Numbered from the stretch's first letter, positions 8,925 to 16,936 are shown. The stretch is DNA of 64,000 nucleotides from Paenibacillus sp. ACRRY (GCF_022346995.1 NZ_JAKRNM010000002.1:865424-929423); one strand, 5' to 3'. Numbers and translations: made by a program. The notes: generated from the letters alone by a model not told the origin.

Positions 8925-10898
8925 ATGCAATCAAATGAACAGACACAACTATGGAATCAGGCGGCTGTCAAGATTCTGGATGTTCGCCGGGTTGTTCTGG
9001 AAGCAGGAGAGCGAATTCAAGCTTATTACCTCCCGGCGAACAGTTTTATGTACGCTTTGAGGGGAAAAGCTTTCGTTGAAATGGATGGACAACAGCATGA
9101 GACGAAGCCATTTAAATTGCTGCATGGTAGTAAAGGGTCGAGACTTGATATCGAAGCTAGGGATGAATTCGAGTATGTAATGCTGTTTTACAGGGCATTT
9201 CAAGCCTTCCCAAAACCAAGGTACGCATGGCGTTTGGAACAGGATTCAGTTACACCATTCTCGCTTCAGTATGCATTTATGCCGGACAGTCCTCTTGTAT
9301 TGCTGCGTTATTTAAATGATATGGAGAAGGCCTGGATACAAGCAAATCATCTGGATCATCTTCAGGTGAAAAGCCTGTTTTATCAATTTGTGCACGAACT
9401 TATGTTTCAACTGGCAGAGCAGGAAATACATACAACTCGTCCAGATCCCGTGAAACAGGTGCTCCGATACATACACACCCAGTATAGGGAACACATGACC
9501 CTTGATTCGCTGGCAGAACAATTCAATTACAGCTCTCGTCATCTGTCCATGCAGTTTAAACGAAAGACAAGCTATAGCCCAATCGACTATTTAATCCAGA
9601 TCCGCCTGAATGAAGCTCAAAAATTACTGCGGTATTCGAACATCACGTTGAGGGAAATTGCGGCTGAGGTCGGATACTCCGATGTATATTATTTTAGTCG
9701 TCTATTCAAAAAACATGTAGGAATGCCGCCGATTCGTTATCAGCAAAAAGTAAGGGAACATGGAGTAATAGAGGATCGTCCATTACATGTCTCTGAATTA
9801 TCCATTGGCAATAGACGGAAGCAAAGATATATTGATTATGATAATCATTATCAATATATTGACGGAGGGTCTACACCAATGAAAAAAAGAAAAGCTAGCT
9901 CCAGCATGTTATTTATTGCCATATTAAGTTTGACCATGTTGTTATCTGCATGTGGTGCCGGATCAACACCAACGCCGGCAGCCAGCGATGGAACGAGTAA
10001 CAGTTCGAATAGGACTACCGTCTCCACCTCAACAGATGCTGGTGCATTGACGAATAATGGTAACGAAACACGTACAATTTCAACGGTTAAAGGCGATGTC
10101 GTAGTACCCGCCAATCCCAAACGGGTTGTTGTGCTTTACCTCCAGGGAGATGTGGTTGCACTTGGTGTGAAACCAGTGGGTACCTCGGAAGTGTTCGATG
10201 GAGCCGCATACAAAAGTGAACTTGAAGGGGTAAATTCACTCGGCACCTGGTTTGAACCGAACCCTGAGGCAGTGATTGATTTGAATCCGGATCTGATCAT
10301 CGTCCCTTCTGAAGATACTTATACCTTGTTAAAAGATGTTGCTCCTACCGTGTATGTTCCATATGAAAAAATGTCAACGGAGGAAAGACTGCAATATATC
10401 GCAGGTATATTTGGAAAAGAGAAAGAAGCTGAGACTTTACTTAATAATCTGAATAGTAAGGTAGATGAGAGCAAGAAGAAATTAGCGGATGCAGGCATTC
10501 TGGATAAAACGGTTTCCATCATTGAAGGCGGACTCAAAGGTATGGCAGTTGTGGAAAGCAAGCAATTTGGCCGTGGCTCTCAGATTATATACGAGTACTT
10601 GGGTATGAAAGCACCTGACGTTGTTCAACAGAAGATTGATGTGTCTACCGAAGCATCTGGATCTACGGTATCTATGGAAGTTCTCCCCGAATACGTGGGT
10701 GACTACATATTTCGTTCCGTATATGACGGTGCAGACAACCTGATGGATAATCCGGTATGGAACAGCATTCCAGCGGTGAAAGAAGGTCGTCTAATCGAGA
10801 TTGATTTTAATTTCTTCTATTATTCCGACGTGTACTCATTGGACAAGCAGCTTGATTTTGTGGTCGAACATTTATTAAGTTCGGTCAAAGCCGAATAA
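8925..10898 (+). CDS. AraC-family regulator in continuous frame with a siderophore-binding domain
   Basis: Open frame of 657 codons. Residues about 1-170 form an AraC-type cupin sensor region, and residues about 185-285 the double helix-turn-helix ('LDSLAEQFNYSSRHLSMQFK', 'LREIAAEVGYSDVYYFSRLF'). A linker of about 33 residues then leads without any stop codon into a complete lipoprotein of the siderophore-binding type (see the entry at 9879). Bacillus Btr is an AraC regulator fused to a FeuA-like sensor, but that fusion is cytoplasmic and lacks a signal peptide; here the signal peptide, lipobox, ribosome site and a Fur-box promoter all lie inside the frame. Start is ATG 8925 with 'GGGGAG' (8913-8918). 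Either a true membrane-spanning fusion or a regulator that lost its stop codon. Confidence 0.75.
   Translation: MQSNEQTQLWNQAAVKILDVRRVVLEAGERIQAYYLPANSFMYALRGKAFVEMDGQQHETKPFKLLHGSKGSRLDIEARDEFEYVMLFYRAFQAFPKPRYAWRLEQDSVTPFSLQYAFMPDSPLVLLRYLNDMEKAWIQANHLDHLQVKSLFYQFVHELMFQLAEQEIHTTRPDPVKQVLRYIHTQYREHMTLDSLAEQFNYSSRHLSMQFKRKTSYSPIDYLIQIRLNEAQKLLRYSNITLREIAAEVGYSDVYYFSRLFKKHVGMPPIRYQQKVREHGVIEDRPLHVSELSIGNRRKQRYIDYDNHYQYIDGGSTPMKKRKASSSMLFIAILSLTMLLSACGAGSTPTPAASDGTSNSSNRTTVSTSTDAGALTNNGNETRTISTVKGDVVVPANPKRVVVLYLQGDVVALGVKPVGTSEVFDGAAYKSELEGVNSLGTWFEPNPEAVIDLNPDLIIVPSEDTYTLLKDVAPTVYVPYEKMSTEERLQYIAGIFGKEKEAETLLNNLNSKVDESKKKLADAGILDKTVSIIEGGLKGMAVVESKQFGRGSQIIYEYLGMKAPDVVQQKIDVSTEASGSTVSMEVLPEYVGDYIFRSVYDGADNLMDNPVWNSIPAVKEGRLIEIDFNFFYYSDVYSLDKQLDFVVEHLLSSVKAE
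9805..9869 (+). promoter_or_regulatory. Internal Fur-controlled promoter and ribosome site within the AraC frame
   Basis: TTGGCA (9805-9810), a 17-base spacer and TATATT (9828-9833) form a good sigma-A promoter. The predicted start site falls on TGATAATCATTATCA (9839-9853), a perfect 7-1-7 Fur inverted repeat. GGAGGG (9864-9869) then sits 9 bases before the ATG at 9879. All of this is inside an uninterrupted coding frame. Confidence 0.8.
9879..10898 (+). CDS. Iron-siderophore ABC transporter substrate-binding lipoprotein (nested start)
   Basis: 339 residues when started at ATG 9879. The N-terminus is a textbook lipoprotein signal: 'MKKRKASSSM', a hydrophobic core and the lipobox 'LLSAC' followed by a Ser/Thr/Asn-rich linker. 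The rest is a class III periplasmic-binding fold of the FepB/BtuF type ('NPKRVVVLYLQGDVVALGV', 'NPEAVIDLNPDLIIVPSEDT', 'YEYLGMKAPDVVQ', 'NPVWNSIPAVKEGRLIEID'). It would capture a ferric siderophore outside the membrane and deliver it to a permease, but no permease or ATPase gene lies next to it. Own ribosome site and Fur-box promoter support separate expression. Confidence 0.88.
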   Translation: MKKRKASSSMLFIAILSLTMLLSACGAGSTPTPAASDGTSNSSNRTTVSTSTDAGALTNNGNETRTISTVKGDVVVPANPKRVVVLYLQGDVVALGVKPVGTSEVFDGAAYKSELEGVNSLGTWFEPNPEAVIDLNPDLIIVPSEDTYTLLKDVAPTVYVPYEKMSTEERLQYIAGIFGKEKEAETLLNNLNSKVDESKKKLADAGILDKTVSIIEGGLKGMAVVESKQFGRGSQIIYEYLGMKAPDVVQQKIDVSTEASGSTVSMEVLPEYVGDYIFRSVYDGADNLMDNPVWNSIPAVKEGRLIEIDFNFFYYSDVYSLDKQLDFVVEHLLSSVKAE

Positions 10899-10988
10899 AC
10901 CTTTGGAAATGTAAAAGATATCTATAAAAATTGTTTTATTTTTATCCATTGTATTTTGATAAGATTCCCATTAAACTAAGGATTAAGT

Positions 10989-11007
10989 GATAATGAGAAT
11001 CGATATC
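10989..11007 (+). promoter_or_regulatory. Fur box before the YumC-like reductase
   Basis: GATAATGAGAATCGATATC matches the Fur 19-base consensus at 16 of 19 positions, lying 45 bases before the start codon of the flavoprotein gene. It is the third Fur-like site within 2.2 kb. Confidence 0.65.
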
Positions 11008-11051
11008 AAATACTCGATGTTATGGATCGAATTAACGGAGGTAACTTTAAT

Positions 11052-12089
11052 ATGGATCAGCAGTTGGAACTATATGATGTAACCATTATCGGCGGAGGTC
11101 CTGCCGGGATGTACTCTGCCTTTTATAGCGGTATGCGGGATATGAAAACGAAATTGATTGAAGCGCGGGACAGACTCGGCGGACGCATGCTCTTTTATCC
11201 GGAGAAGATGATCTGGGACGTGGGTGGTGTAACACCGATTTTATGCGAGAATTTGATTAAGCAGCTGGAAGAACAGGCGAGAACGTTTGACCCTACCATT
11301 GTCTTTGAACAGCAAATTGAAGGTTTTGAACGTCAGCCGGACGGTACCATTATTCTGACTGCTGCTACTGGTGAGAAACACTGGACTCGGACCGTCATTA
11401 TGGCAATCGGTTACGGAATATACAAAATGGCGAAGCTGGAACTTGAAGGAGCTGACCGTTACGAGGTAACGAATCTGCACTACACGGTGCAGGAATTGGA
11501 ACCTTTCCGGGGCAAACGTGTGCTTATCTCTGGGGGAGGCGATTCTGCAGTCGATTGGGCCAACGAGCTTGAAGCTCTGGCAGAACAAGTTACGGTTGTA
11601 CATCGACGCGATCACTTCGGCGGGCTGGAGCGAAATGTAATTCGTATGAGAGAATCCTCGGTGGATGTTCGTACACCTTATGCAGTGAATACACTGCACA
11701 GTGTTAGTGGCGAAGTGATTGAACAAGTGACGATATCCCACGTGGAAACAGGTGAAAGTGAACTGCTGGAAGTCGATGCAATTATCGTTAATCACGGCAT
11801 GAAGAGTGACTTTGGCCCAATTCGGGACTGGGGATTAGATCTTGGAGAGTGGCATGTAACCACAACAGAGAAGCTGCAAACCAATATTCCTGGTGTATTC
11901 GCAGCAGGCGACTTTGTGGATTATGGCAGCAAGCTATATCTCATTGCAGGAACATTTACGGATGCTGCCCTAGCTGTCAACAGCGCCAAACTATACATGG
12001 ATCCTGAGGCGGCAAAAGTTGCCTACGTATCCTCTCATAACAGCCGATTCAAAGAGAAAAACAAAGCTCTAGGTGTTGTAGAAGAGTAA
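11052..12089 (+). CDS. Ferredoxin/flavodoxin-NADP+ reductase, YumC/thioredoxin-reductase-like
   Basis: 345 residues. The N-terminal FAD motif '[18 protein letters not shown]' and the central NADPH motif '[16 protein letters not shown]' identify a two-dinucleotide-fold reductase; the C-terminal '[11 protein letters not shown]' contacts FAD. The CxxC redox motif of thioredoxin reductase is absent, which favours a ferredoxin-NADP+ reductase of the YumC type. Start ATG 11052 with 'ACGGAGGTAAC' 10 bases upstream; an in-frame ATG at 11022 is less well placed. Its Fur box and position after a siderophore-binding protein suggest a role in reductive iron release or electron supply under iron limitation. 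Confidence 0.87.
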   Translation: MDQQLELYDVTIIGGGPAGMYSAFYSGMRDMKTKLIEARDRLGGRMLFYPEKMIWDVGGVTPILCENLIKQLEEQARTFDPTIVFEQQIEGFERQPDGTIILTAATGEKHWTRTVIMAIGYGIYKMAKLELEGADRYEVTNLHYTVQELEPFRGKRVLISGGGDSAVDWANELEALAEQVTVVHRRDHFGGLERNVIRMRESSVDVRTPYAVNTLHSVSGEVIEQVTISHVETGESELLEVDAIIVNHGMKSDFGPIRDWGLDLGEWHVTTTEKLQTNIPGVFAAGDFVDYGSKLYLIAGTFTDAALAVNSAKLYMDPEAAKVAYVSSHNSRFKEKNKALGVVEE

Positions 12090-12103
12090 GATAGCAAATA
12101 AAA

Positions 12104-12163
12104 AAAACCATAACCTTAATTACCTTGACTGAATACGAGGTATTAGGGTTGTGGTTTTATTTT
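12104..12163. terminator. Bidirectional terminator between convergent genes
   Basis: AAAACCATAACCTTAAT (12104-12120) pairs with ATTAGGGTTGTGGTTTT (12142-12158) with few mismatches; A-rich and T-rich flanks let it act on both strands. It separates the flavoprotein gene from the minus-strand FlxA-like gene. Confidence 0.8.
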
Positions 12164-12180
12164 GAGTGTTTCTAAAATTA

Positions 12181-12954
12181 TTAAACTAAAATGTCAATCG
12201 ATGTATTTAGATGTATCAATGTCGAAGAATTCGATTGTTTGTTGTTGTCCATAACCTCGTTGTTATCTGAAAGTATATCGTCTTTATTGTCCTTTTCCGC
12301 TTTTACCTCTTCTGTAGAAGGTTTCTCAATAGTCTGTTCATTGCGTGGAGTTGTATCGTTTATATCTTTGAGTAATTCTCCTATTTTCTTATCCGTACTT
12401 CTAATGTGGGATTTAATTTCCTGAACCATTTCTCGCTTCATTTGAAAAACGGTATGCTCTGCATTTTCAAGCATTACCGATTTTCCGTTATCTGCATGAG
12501 GATTACTGTCTAATAAGGTGCGATCAAATCGAACACCGCCTTCAAGCGTGTTGATTGAACCTTGCATTTTCTCGCGGGATCCAACCAGCTTTCCCAATTG
12601 ATCGTATGTATTGCTATTCTTGATTACAGAACCAAGTGAGACCGTATCTTCTGATTGAGATTCAGAACTTTTGGGCTTTTCAGTCTCTTTTTGACGGGTC
12701 TTTTCCTGAATCTCTTCTGCTTTAATTTGAGCAATTTGAGCGTCAATTTCCTGGATACTGGATGTCAAGGTTTGAATGCGCTGCATTTTCGTTTTTGTGT
12801 CCAGTTTTTCATTGGATCTCACTGTTTGCATTTCTTCGCTTAGTCTTGCCTTTTGTTTCATTAGGTCCTGAATAATCTTGTCCGTTTTGGAAGTTGTATT
12901 ACTGCTACTCTGGTTTGTTCCGGTGCTTTTGTTCGTTGATGAAACGGATAACAT
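12181..12954 (-). CDS. FlxA-like coiled-coil protein
   Basis: 257 residues, function unknown. The N-terminus is Ser/Thr/Asn-rich, followed by a predicted coiled coil at about residues 20-100 ('[17 protein letters not shown]', '[20 protein letters not shown]'), which resembles the FlxA-like family found in many Firmicutes. The C-terminal part is charged and low in complexity. No signal peptide or membrane segment. I start at the ATG at 12954 because 'GGGAGGAA' precedes it; the frame is open 30 codons further upstream without a ribosome site. It is alone on its strand and looks like a lineage-specific insertion in the otherwise conserved gene order. Confidence 0.75.
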   Translation of the reverse strand: MLSVSSTNKSTGTNQSSSNTTSKTDKIIQDLMKQKARLSEEMQTVRSNEKLDTKTKMQRIQTLTSSIQEIDAQIAQIKAEEIQEKTRQKETEKPKSSESQSEDTVSLGSVIKNSNTYDQLGKLVGSREKMQGSINTLEGGVRFDRTLLDSNPHADNGKSVMLENAEHTVFQMKREMVQEIKSHIRSTDKKIGELLKDINDTTPRNEQTIEKPSTEEVKAEKDNKDDILSDNNEVMDNNKQSNSSTLIHLNTSIDILV

Positions 12955-13134
12955 AAGAGATTCCTCCCTGGTGTGATAGTCGCATGATTTTTTTATCATA
13001 CTTATTATAATATCGGAATTTTGGGTTATTCTGTTAAGGGACACTGAAACATGCAGTAGCTAAAATTGTATGGCAGTTTGATCAGTTCCAAAGTGAAAAT
13101 TATAATATGTAAATAGACGAATAAATCTGACAGA

Positions 13135-13794
13135 GTGGAGAATACGGGGTGGGGTATGTCTAAAATGTTTCGGAGTTTCATTTCCTCTGTCCTCAGGGTT
13201 ACCAAAGGAAAGAAACGAATCAAATACGCAGCCATTTATCTTGCTGTTGCCGGTGCTTTACATCGATTACTGGTTGAGAGTAGGCGTGAGCGATCCGCAG
13301 CCAAACGGCTGCAGCAGGATCTTCCTGTCGCAGAACTTGGTCAAATGAAGCTAAAACCGGGAGATATCGTTTATACGCCAAGTTCGGAATCGACCTATTA
13401 TGCAGGACATATGGGGATTATTGGGCTGGACGGCAAAGTGTATCATGTTCATCCTTATGGACCCGTGTTCGCCGATTCCCTGGAGTGGTATCTTACAAGG
13501 TTCTATGAAGGAGATCGTTTCATTGTATTTCGTTCACGTTTAAACCAGGCTGGGCAGCGTGCGGCCGAGTGGGTGCAGGAACACTATAAACAGGTTAAGT
13601 TTTATCGATTGCAGACCAATTTGCGAAGCATTGAGCGAAATTATTGCTCCAAATTTGTATATCAGGCCTATCAATTTACCTCGGGGCTGGATCTGTGGAG
13701 CAGAAGGTTTACCCGGTTCAATCAAGGGTACATCTACCCGTTCCGAATTGAGCGTTCACCGGCGCTGGAAGTGCTGGGTACCTTTTATAAATAA
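13135..13794 (+). CDS. YiiX-like permuted papain-fold (NlpC/P60 superfamily) hydrolase
   Basis: 219 residues. A basic N-terminal region with a short hydrophobic stretch ('IKYAAIYLAVAGALHRLL') could be a membrane anchor. The catalytic domain follows the permuted YiiX/YebB pattern: 'KLKPGDIVYTPSS' then 'YYAGHMGIIGLDG' with the catalytic histidine, and the cysteine in 'RNYCSKFVYQAYQF' about 110 residues later. Such proteins are amidases or peptidases, possibly acting on the cell wall or lipids. Start is uncertain between GTG 13135 and ATG 13156. Confidence 0.78.
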   Translation: MENTGWGMSKMFRSFISSVLRVTKGKKRIKYAAIYLAVAGALHRLLVESRRERSAAKRLQQDLPVAELGQMKLKPGDIVYTPSSESTYYAGHMGIIGLDGKVYHVHPYGPVFADSLEWYLTRFYEGDRFIVFRSRLNQAGQRAAEWVQEHYKQVKFYRLQTNLRSIERNYCSKFVYQAYQFTSGLDLWSRRFTRFNQGYIYPFRIERSPALEVLGTFYK

Positions 13795-13806
13795 AGAATC
13801 AACACT

Positions 13807-13859
13807 GACACGGCTGTCCTTGGCCTTCTTAGGGAGGATAGCTTTTGTCGGTTTTTTTT
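13807..13859 (+). terminator. Probable Rho-independent terminator
   Basis: GACA-GGCTGTCC pairs with GGATAGC-TGTC (one G-T pair, one internal loop), followed by eight T. The remaining 13860-14023 shows no gene or clear site. Confidence 0.6.
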
Positions 13860-14023
13860 GATATGTGTACCGATTAAAGACAGGAAAAGGCTCTAAAACG
13901 TCGAATAGATTATGAGATAGACGTGCACAACTGGGAAGAGTATACATAATACCGGCAAGTTCAATTTGACCGGAGAACTACGAAAATGGCTGCAATCTAG
14001 TCTAGAGAAAGAGTGAGAGTGAG

Positions 14024-14239
14024 ATGAAATGGCTGGGCTTCTTACGCGGATTCAGACGCAAACAAAACGTAGTGAAGCTATCGGACTACACCCCCAAAAA
14101 AGAAAGGAGGCACTACTGCTCCATTTGCAAGAAAAAAGTTGAATCGGTCGTTCATTACGCAGCGCCTCAGGGAAATGTTGCAGGTGTATGCAGTTCCTGT
14201 AAGCTATTGGCGGATGAACGTGGAATGTACCCCATTTAA
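14024..14239 (+). CDS. Small zinc-ribbon protein, hypothetical
   Basis: 71 residues. A basic N-terminus precedes two CxxC knuckles, 'YCSICKKK' (about residue 37) and 'VCSSCKLL' (about residue 60), spaced like a four-cysteine zinc ribbon. The start ATG follows a purine-rich 'GAGTGAGAGTGAG'. Possibly a nucleic-acid-binding or regulatory protein; function unknown. Confidence 0.7.
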   Translation: MKWLGFLRGFRRKQNVVKLSDYTPKKERRHYCSICKKKVESVVHYAAPQGNVAGVCSSCKLLADERGMYPI

Positions 14240-14250
14240 TAGGAAGAATC

Positions 14251-14292
14251 ATGCTCAGGAAATAACATTGCTTTGATTTATGAGCATTTTTG
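14251..14292 (+). terminator. Probable terminator after the zinc-ribbon gene
   Basis: ATGCTCA (14251-14257) pairs with TGAGCAT (14281-14287), with weaker internal AAAT/ATTT pairing, then a short T run. Confidence 0.55.
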
Positions 14293-14328
14293 TAGTACAT
14301 TAGCAAATGTATTCGAAGGAGGATTCTA

Positions 14329-14805
14329 ATGTACTCAGGTAGACAAGACGATACTTTATACATCATGACCTACACCTTAAACAGCGGTATCAAGGGTACG
14401 GTTCCACTGTCTAATAAGCAGATTGTTGAGTGGCTGGATTGCTACAGAAATGAGAAACGCTTCGTGACCGAGATTGGGAAAGAGTTCTTTGGATTGAATG
14501 CAGGCCTCGTGGCCGACTTCAAAGTTCAAAATCATTTATCCGATTATCAACAGACCATCATGCCCACACAGCAGCAGGATAGTCTGGAACGCTTATCCAG
14601 TGCATATAAATCAACCGAGCTATTGATGAAAATTGATTGCAAGTGCGGTACGGCATATGTAACGGAATCTCCATATAAGCGAACCAAATGGTATTGTACG
14701 AAGTGTAAAGAGATCGTATTTCTGGACGCCAAAAAAGGAATGGTAGAAACGTCCCGCGGTGACGCATACTACATGACCAACAAATATTTTGTTTCCCGCG
14801 ACTAG
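14329..14805 (+). CDS. Hypothetical protein with C-terminal zinc ribbon
   Basis: 158 residues, not recognised. The first 90 residues contain no known motif; the C-terminal part has two cysteine pairs, 'DCKCGTAYV' and 'YCTKCKEIV', forming a likely zinc ribbon. Start ATG with 'GAAGGAGGA' just upstream, so translation is well supported. It follows another zinc-ribbon gene on the same strand but behind its own terminator. Confidence 0.72.
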   Translation: MYSGRQDDTLYIMTYTLNSGIKGTVPLSNKQIVEWLDCYRNEKRFVTEIGKEFFGLNAGLVADFKVQNHLSDYQQTIMPTQQQDSLERLSSAYKSTELLMKIDCKCGTAYVTESPYKRTKWYCTKCKEIVFLDAKKGMVETSRGDAYYMTNKYFVSRD

Positions 14806-14823
14806 TGGGAGACTACGAATTAG

Positions 14824-14851
14824 AGCATCGCTTTGAAGCGGTGCTTTTTTG
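14824..14851 (+). terminator. Rho-independent terminator
   Basis: AGCATCGCTT pairs with AAGCGGTGCT (one G-T/mismatch), immediately followed by T6, 18 bases after the preceding stop codon. Confidence 0.8.
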
Positions 14852-14893
14852 TAATGAATGTTGAACCGGGTAGAGCGAATGCCTTGGTTAAGC

Positions 14894-14919
14894 AAAAAAA
14901 GCCCTTCAAGGGCTTTTTG
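14894..14919 (-). terminator. Terminator of tdk (symmetric hairpin)
   Basis: AAAAAAGCCC-TTCA-GGGCTTTTT: a hairpin with A and T runs on both sides, able to end transcription from the minus-strand tdk gene. Confidence 0.75.
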
Positions 14920-14985
14920 AGAACAGGCAGGTCTGACTCAGAATTCTGCTTCAGAGAACTTGCCGAATATATAATAAAAGCTAAA

Positions 14986-15579
14986 CTAGCATTCTACTTT
15001 GTGAGGAGGAATGAAACAGCAGCGGCAGCGTGGTTCGTAGGCTTCCGAATCGCCAATCATGACAACCGGACCAAGAGTGACTGGCTCTCCGTTCACAATA
15101 CGTTGAGTGAAGGCAGCGTCAGGGCTTCCGCAAACCGCACAGAATGCGGAGAGTTTCTCAATGTCATCTGCCATGGCGAGCAGACCCCCAATATATCCGA
15201 ATTCCTTGCCTCGATAATCCATATTAAGACCATCTACAATCACGTGTTTGCCGCAATAGGCAAGCTCGGAGACCAGGTCCATTATGGCACTGCTGAAAAA
15301 TTGCACTTCATCAAAAGCAACCACATCAGCATCTTTGGTCTGAGCAAGAATCATCTCCACGGATTCCGGAGTTAATTGCCGGGGGATGGAATGGGCAGGA
15401 AGACGATATCCGATTCGGCTGACAATCTCGTCCTGAGCAAACCGATCATCTTCGGCTGGTTTGTAAGCAACGACCTTTTTACGGCCAAATTGAATTAATT
15501 TCTGACAACGGCGAATGAGTTCACCGGATTTTTCACTGAACATCGGTCCAGTAATTACGGTAATGCGTCCTGTTTGCAC
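14986..15579 (-). CDS. tdk: Thymidine kinase, type II
   Basis: 197 residues, normal length. It phosphorylates thymidine for nucleotide salvage. Visible features: the P-loop 'GPMFSEKSGELIRR', Walker B with catalytic glutamate 'VVAFDEVQFFSSA', the lasso region 'DGLNMDYRGKEFG', the zinc ligands 'CAVCGSP' and 'YEPRCRCC'. The P-loop is odd: most family members read GPMFSGKSEEL, but here the glycine before the lysine is glutamate and the following residues are GE. I take GTG 15579 as start because 'GAGAGGAG' precedes it; the frame is open 21 codons further. Confidence 0.9.
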   Translation of the reverse strand: MQTGRITVITGPMFSEKSGELIRRCQKLIQFGRKKVVAYKPAEDDRFAQDEIVSRIGYRLPAHSIPRQLTPESVEMILAQTKDADVVAFDEVQFFSSAIMDLVSELAYCGKHVIVDGLNMDYRGKEFGYIGGLLAMADDIEKLSAFCAVCGSPDAAFTQRIVNGEPVTLGPVVMIGDSEAYEPRCRCCFIPPHKVEC

Positions 15580-15757
15580 GGTGCTGCTACTCCTCTCACA
15601 TACGGATTCAACAAAAAAAGCGACCATTACAGAGTACCACAAAATCTCCGTTCAGAGCTAGAACTAATCCAAGCTGCTTTGTGTTACTATATGGATTATT
15701 ACACTGTTGGTAACGGCAGATGTGAAGCTGTAGTATTGGAAAAGAGGTGTTTTACAA

Positions 15758-15970
15758 GTGAATGAAGCGATAAATGAAATGCAGCAGCGGTATGAGGAAT
15801 TAAAGGGACAAGCTGTCCTTCATGAAGGCGCAGAGGCGCTGATTGCCGATCTGTTTGCAGAAATAGAGCGGCTGCAGGCCAGCAATTTAACCCTGCGTAG
15901 AACCATTCTGAAGTCTTCTTCCAAAGAATCCCGCATGTCAACGAAGCTGAGGGATGCATTATACGAATAA
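15758..15970 (+). CDS. Small hypothetical protein
   Basis: 70 residues, predicted largely alpha-helical and possibly coiled coil ('EMQQRYEELKGQAVL', 'LIADLFAEIERLQASN'). GTG start with 'AAAGAGGTG' (about 15741-15749) 9 bases upstream. No motif recognised. Confidence 0.68.
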   Translation: MNEAINEMQQRYEELKGQAVLHEGAEALIADLFAEIERLQASNLTLRRTILKSSSKESRMSTKLRDALYE

Positions 15971-15989
15971 CCCGGAGATTACTCCGGGT
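15969..15989. terminator. Shared hairpin between convergent genes
   Basis: AACCCGGAG-ATT-ACTCCGGGTT is a strong stem overlapping the ends of both the plus-strand small gene and the minus-strand channel gene; T-rich flank only on the plus side. Confidence 0.6.
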
Positions 15990-16326
15990 TCTCTTCTGTC
16001 TGCAATTTGCGAGGAAATAGAATACCTGCTGTAATTCTGGAAATCATGGCAAAGGTAAGGCCAATGCCGGCATACATGTAGATCACGGTAAATGCTTTGC
16101 TGAATCCGGTGGTAGGCACAAATTCAGGATGCCCCACAGTTGTCAGAGTCACGGCGCAGAAATAAAGCGCATCGATCCAGTGCAGCCCTTCCACACGGGT
16201 ATAGAATAACGTTCCTGACAGCAGTGTTGCTGCAGTCAAGATAAAGAGTGCGAGAAACTTGGGGTCCTTTAACGCGTGGAAAATGCCCTTGAGCAATCTT
16301 TTCAGCGTCATGAGAAACGATATCAT
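15979..16326 (-). CDS. Two-transmembrane potassium-channel-like protein
   Basis: 115 residues with the layout TM1-pore helix-filter-TM2 of the Ion_trans_2 (KcsA-like) family: TM1 'FLALFILTAATLLSGTLF', pore 'WIDALYFCAVTLTTVGHPEF', TM2 'AFTVIYMYAGIGLTFAMI'. The selectivity filter reads TVGHPE rather than the canonical TVGYGD, so ion selectivity cannot be assumed to be K+. No regulatory RCK domain is attached. Start ATG 16326. Confidence 0.82.
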   Translation of the reverse strand: MISFLMTLKRLLKGIFHALKDPKFLALFILTAATLLSGTLFYTRVEGLHWIDALYFCAVTLTTVGHPEFVPTTGFSKAFTVIYMYAGIGLTFAMISRITAGILFPRKLQTEENPE

Positions 16327-16464
16327 GTTAAACCATCCTGTCTTTTTTGAAGTCGATCATTCGTATCATTTTCTTTTAGTCACGTGCGGGATGATGCAGA
16401 GATATACATGTGAATAAATAAGCATTATACCTGATCCTGATTGAATGATAAAGCTAGGGAGAAC

Positions 16465-16499
16465 AGCAAAAAGCCCGGACTTATGAAAGCTTGCCGGGT
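16465..16499 (-). terminator. Terminator of the DUF2627 gene
   Basis: Read on the minus strand, CCCGG...CCGGG with an inner AAGCTT-type pairing is followed by CTTTTTGC. It overlaps the last codons of the gene. Confidence 0.65.
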
Positions 16500-16798
16500 G
16501 TCTCTGCCTGTTCGGTTGTGTTTTTGGAACGGAAACGGGGACCCACATAATTGCGTTTACGGTCACGGAACAAAATCCAGCCCCCCAAGAAACTCATGCC
16601 TGCAGCAAACAGGAGAAGCCCGCCTCCAAAGGAAAGCCACTGGAATCCTGGTGAGATCTGATCATTCCCGTGCTCAGCATAATATAGGAAAAGGGCGTCT
16701 TTCATCATCAAAAAACCTTTCATGGCCATTAGTCCAGGAATAACCAAGACCAAAATCGCCAAAAACCGTGCAAAGACCAGTCTAGTATTCATCACCAT
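16481..16798 (-). CDS. DUF2627 (YqzF-like) membrane protein
   Basis: 105 residues with two hydrophobic segments ('FLAILVLVIPGLMAMKGFLM' and 'WLSFGGGLLLFAAGMSFL') and a basic C-terminus. This matches the DUF2627/YqzF family, which in Bacillus also lies beside the branched-chain keto-acid (bkd) operon; here it is divergent from lpd. Function unknown. Start region ATG-GTG-ATG with 'AGAAGGGG' upstream; which codon is used is open. Confidence 0.78.
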   Translation of the reverse strand: MVMNTRLVFARFLAILVLVIPGLMAMKGFLMMKDALFLYYAEHGNDQISPGFQWLSFGGGLLLFAAGMSFLGGWILFRDRKRNYVGPRFRSKNTTEQAETPGKLS

Positions 16799-16907
16799 TT
16801 AACCCCTTCTGCCAAATGTCGACGTAAAATAAAGGTTGCGCTTACAGGTCATGCCTGATTCCATCATAGCTTGGTTTGTGCACGCTGTCCATGTGTTAGG
16901 ACAAACT

Positions 16908-16936
16908 TTGAGTTGACTGCCCAAGGGGAGTACAAT
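16908..16936 (+). promoter_or_regulatory. Sigma-A-like promoter before the bkd operon
   Basis: TTGAGT (16908-16913), 17-base spacer, TACAAT (16931-16936). I see no -24/-12 (sigma-54) element, unlike the sigma-L-dependent bkd operon of B. subtilis. Confidence 0.55.

Noticed and set aside
14833..15375. Plus-strand open frame opposite tdk
   Set aside because: Antisense shadow of a clearly recognisable thymidine kinase, without a ribosome site.
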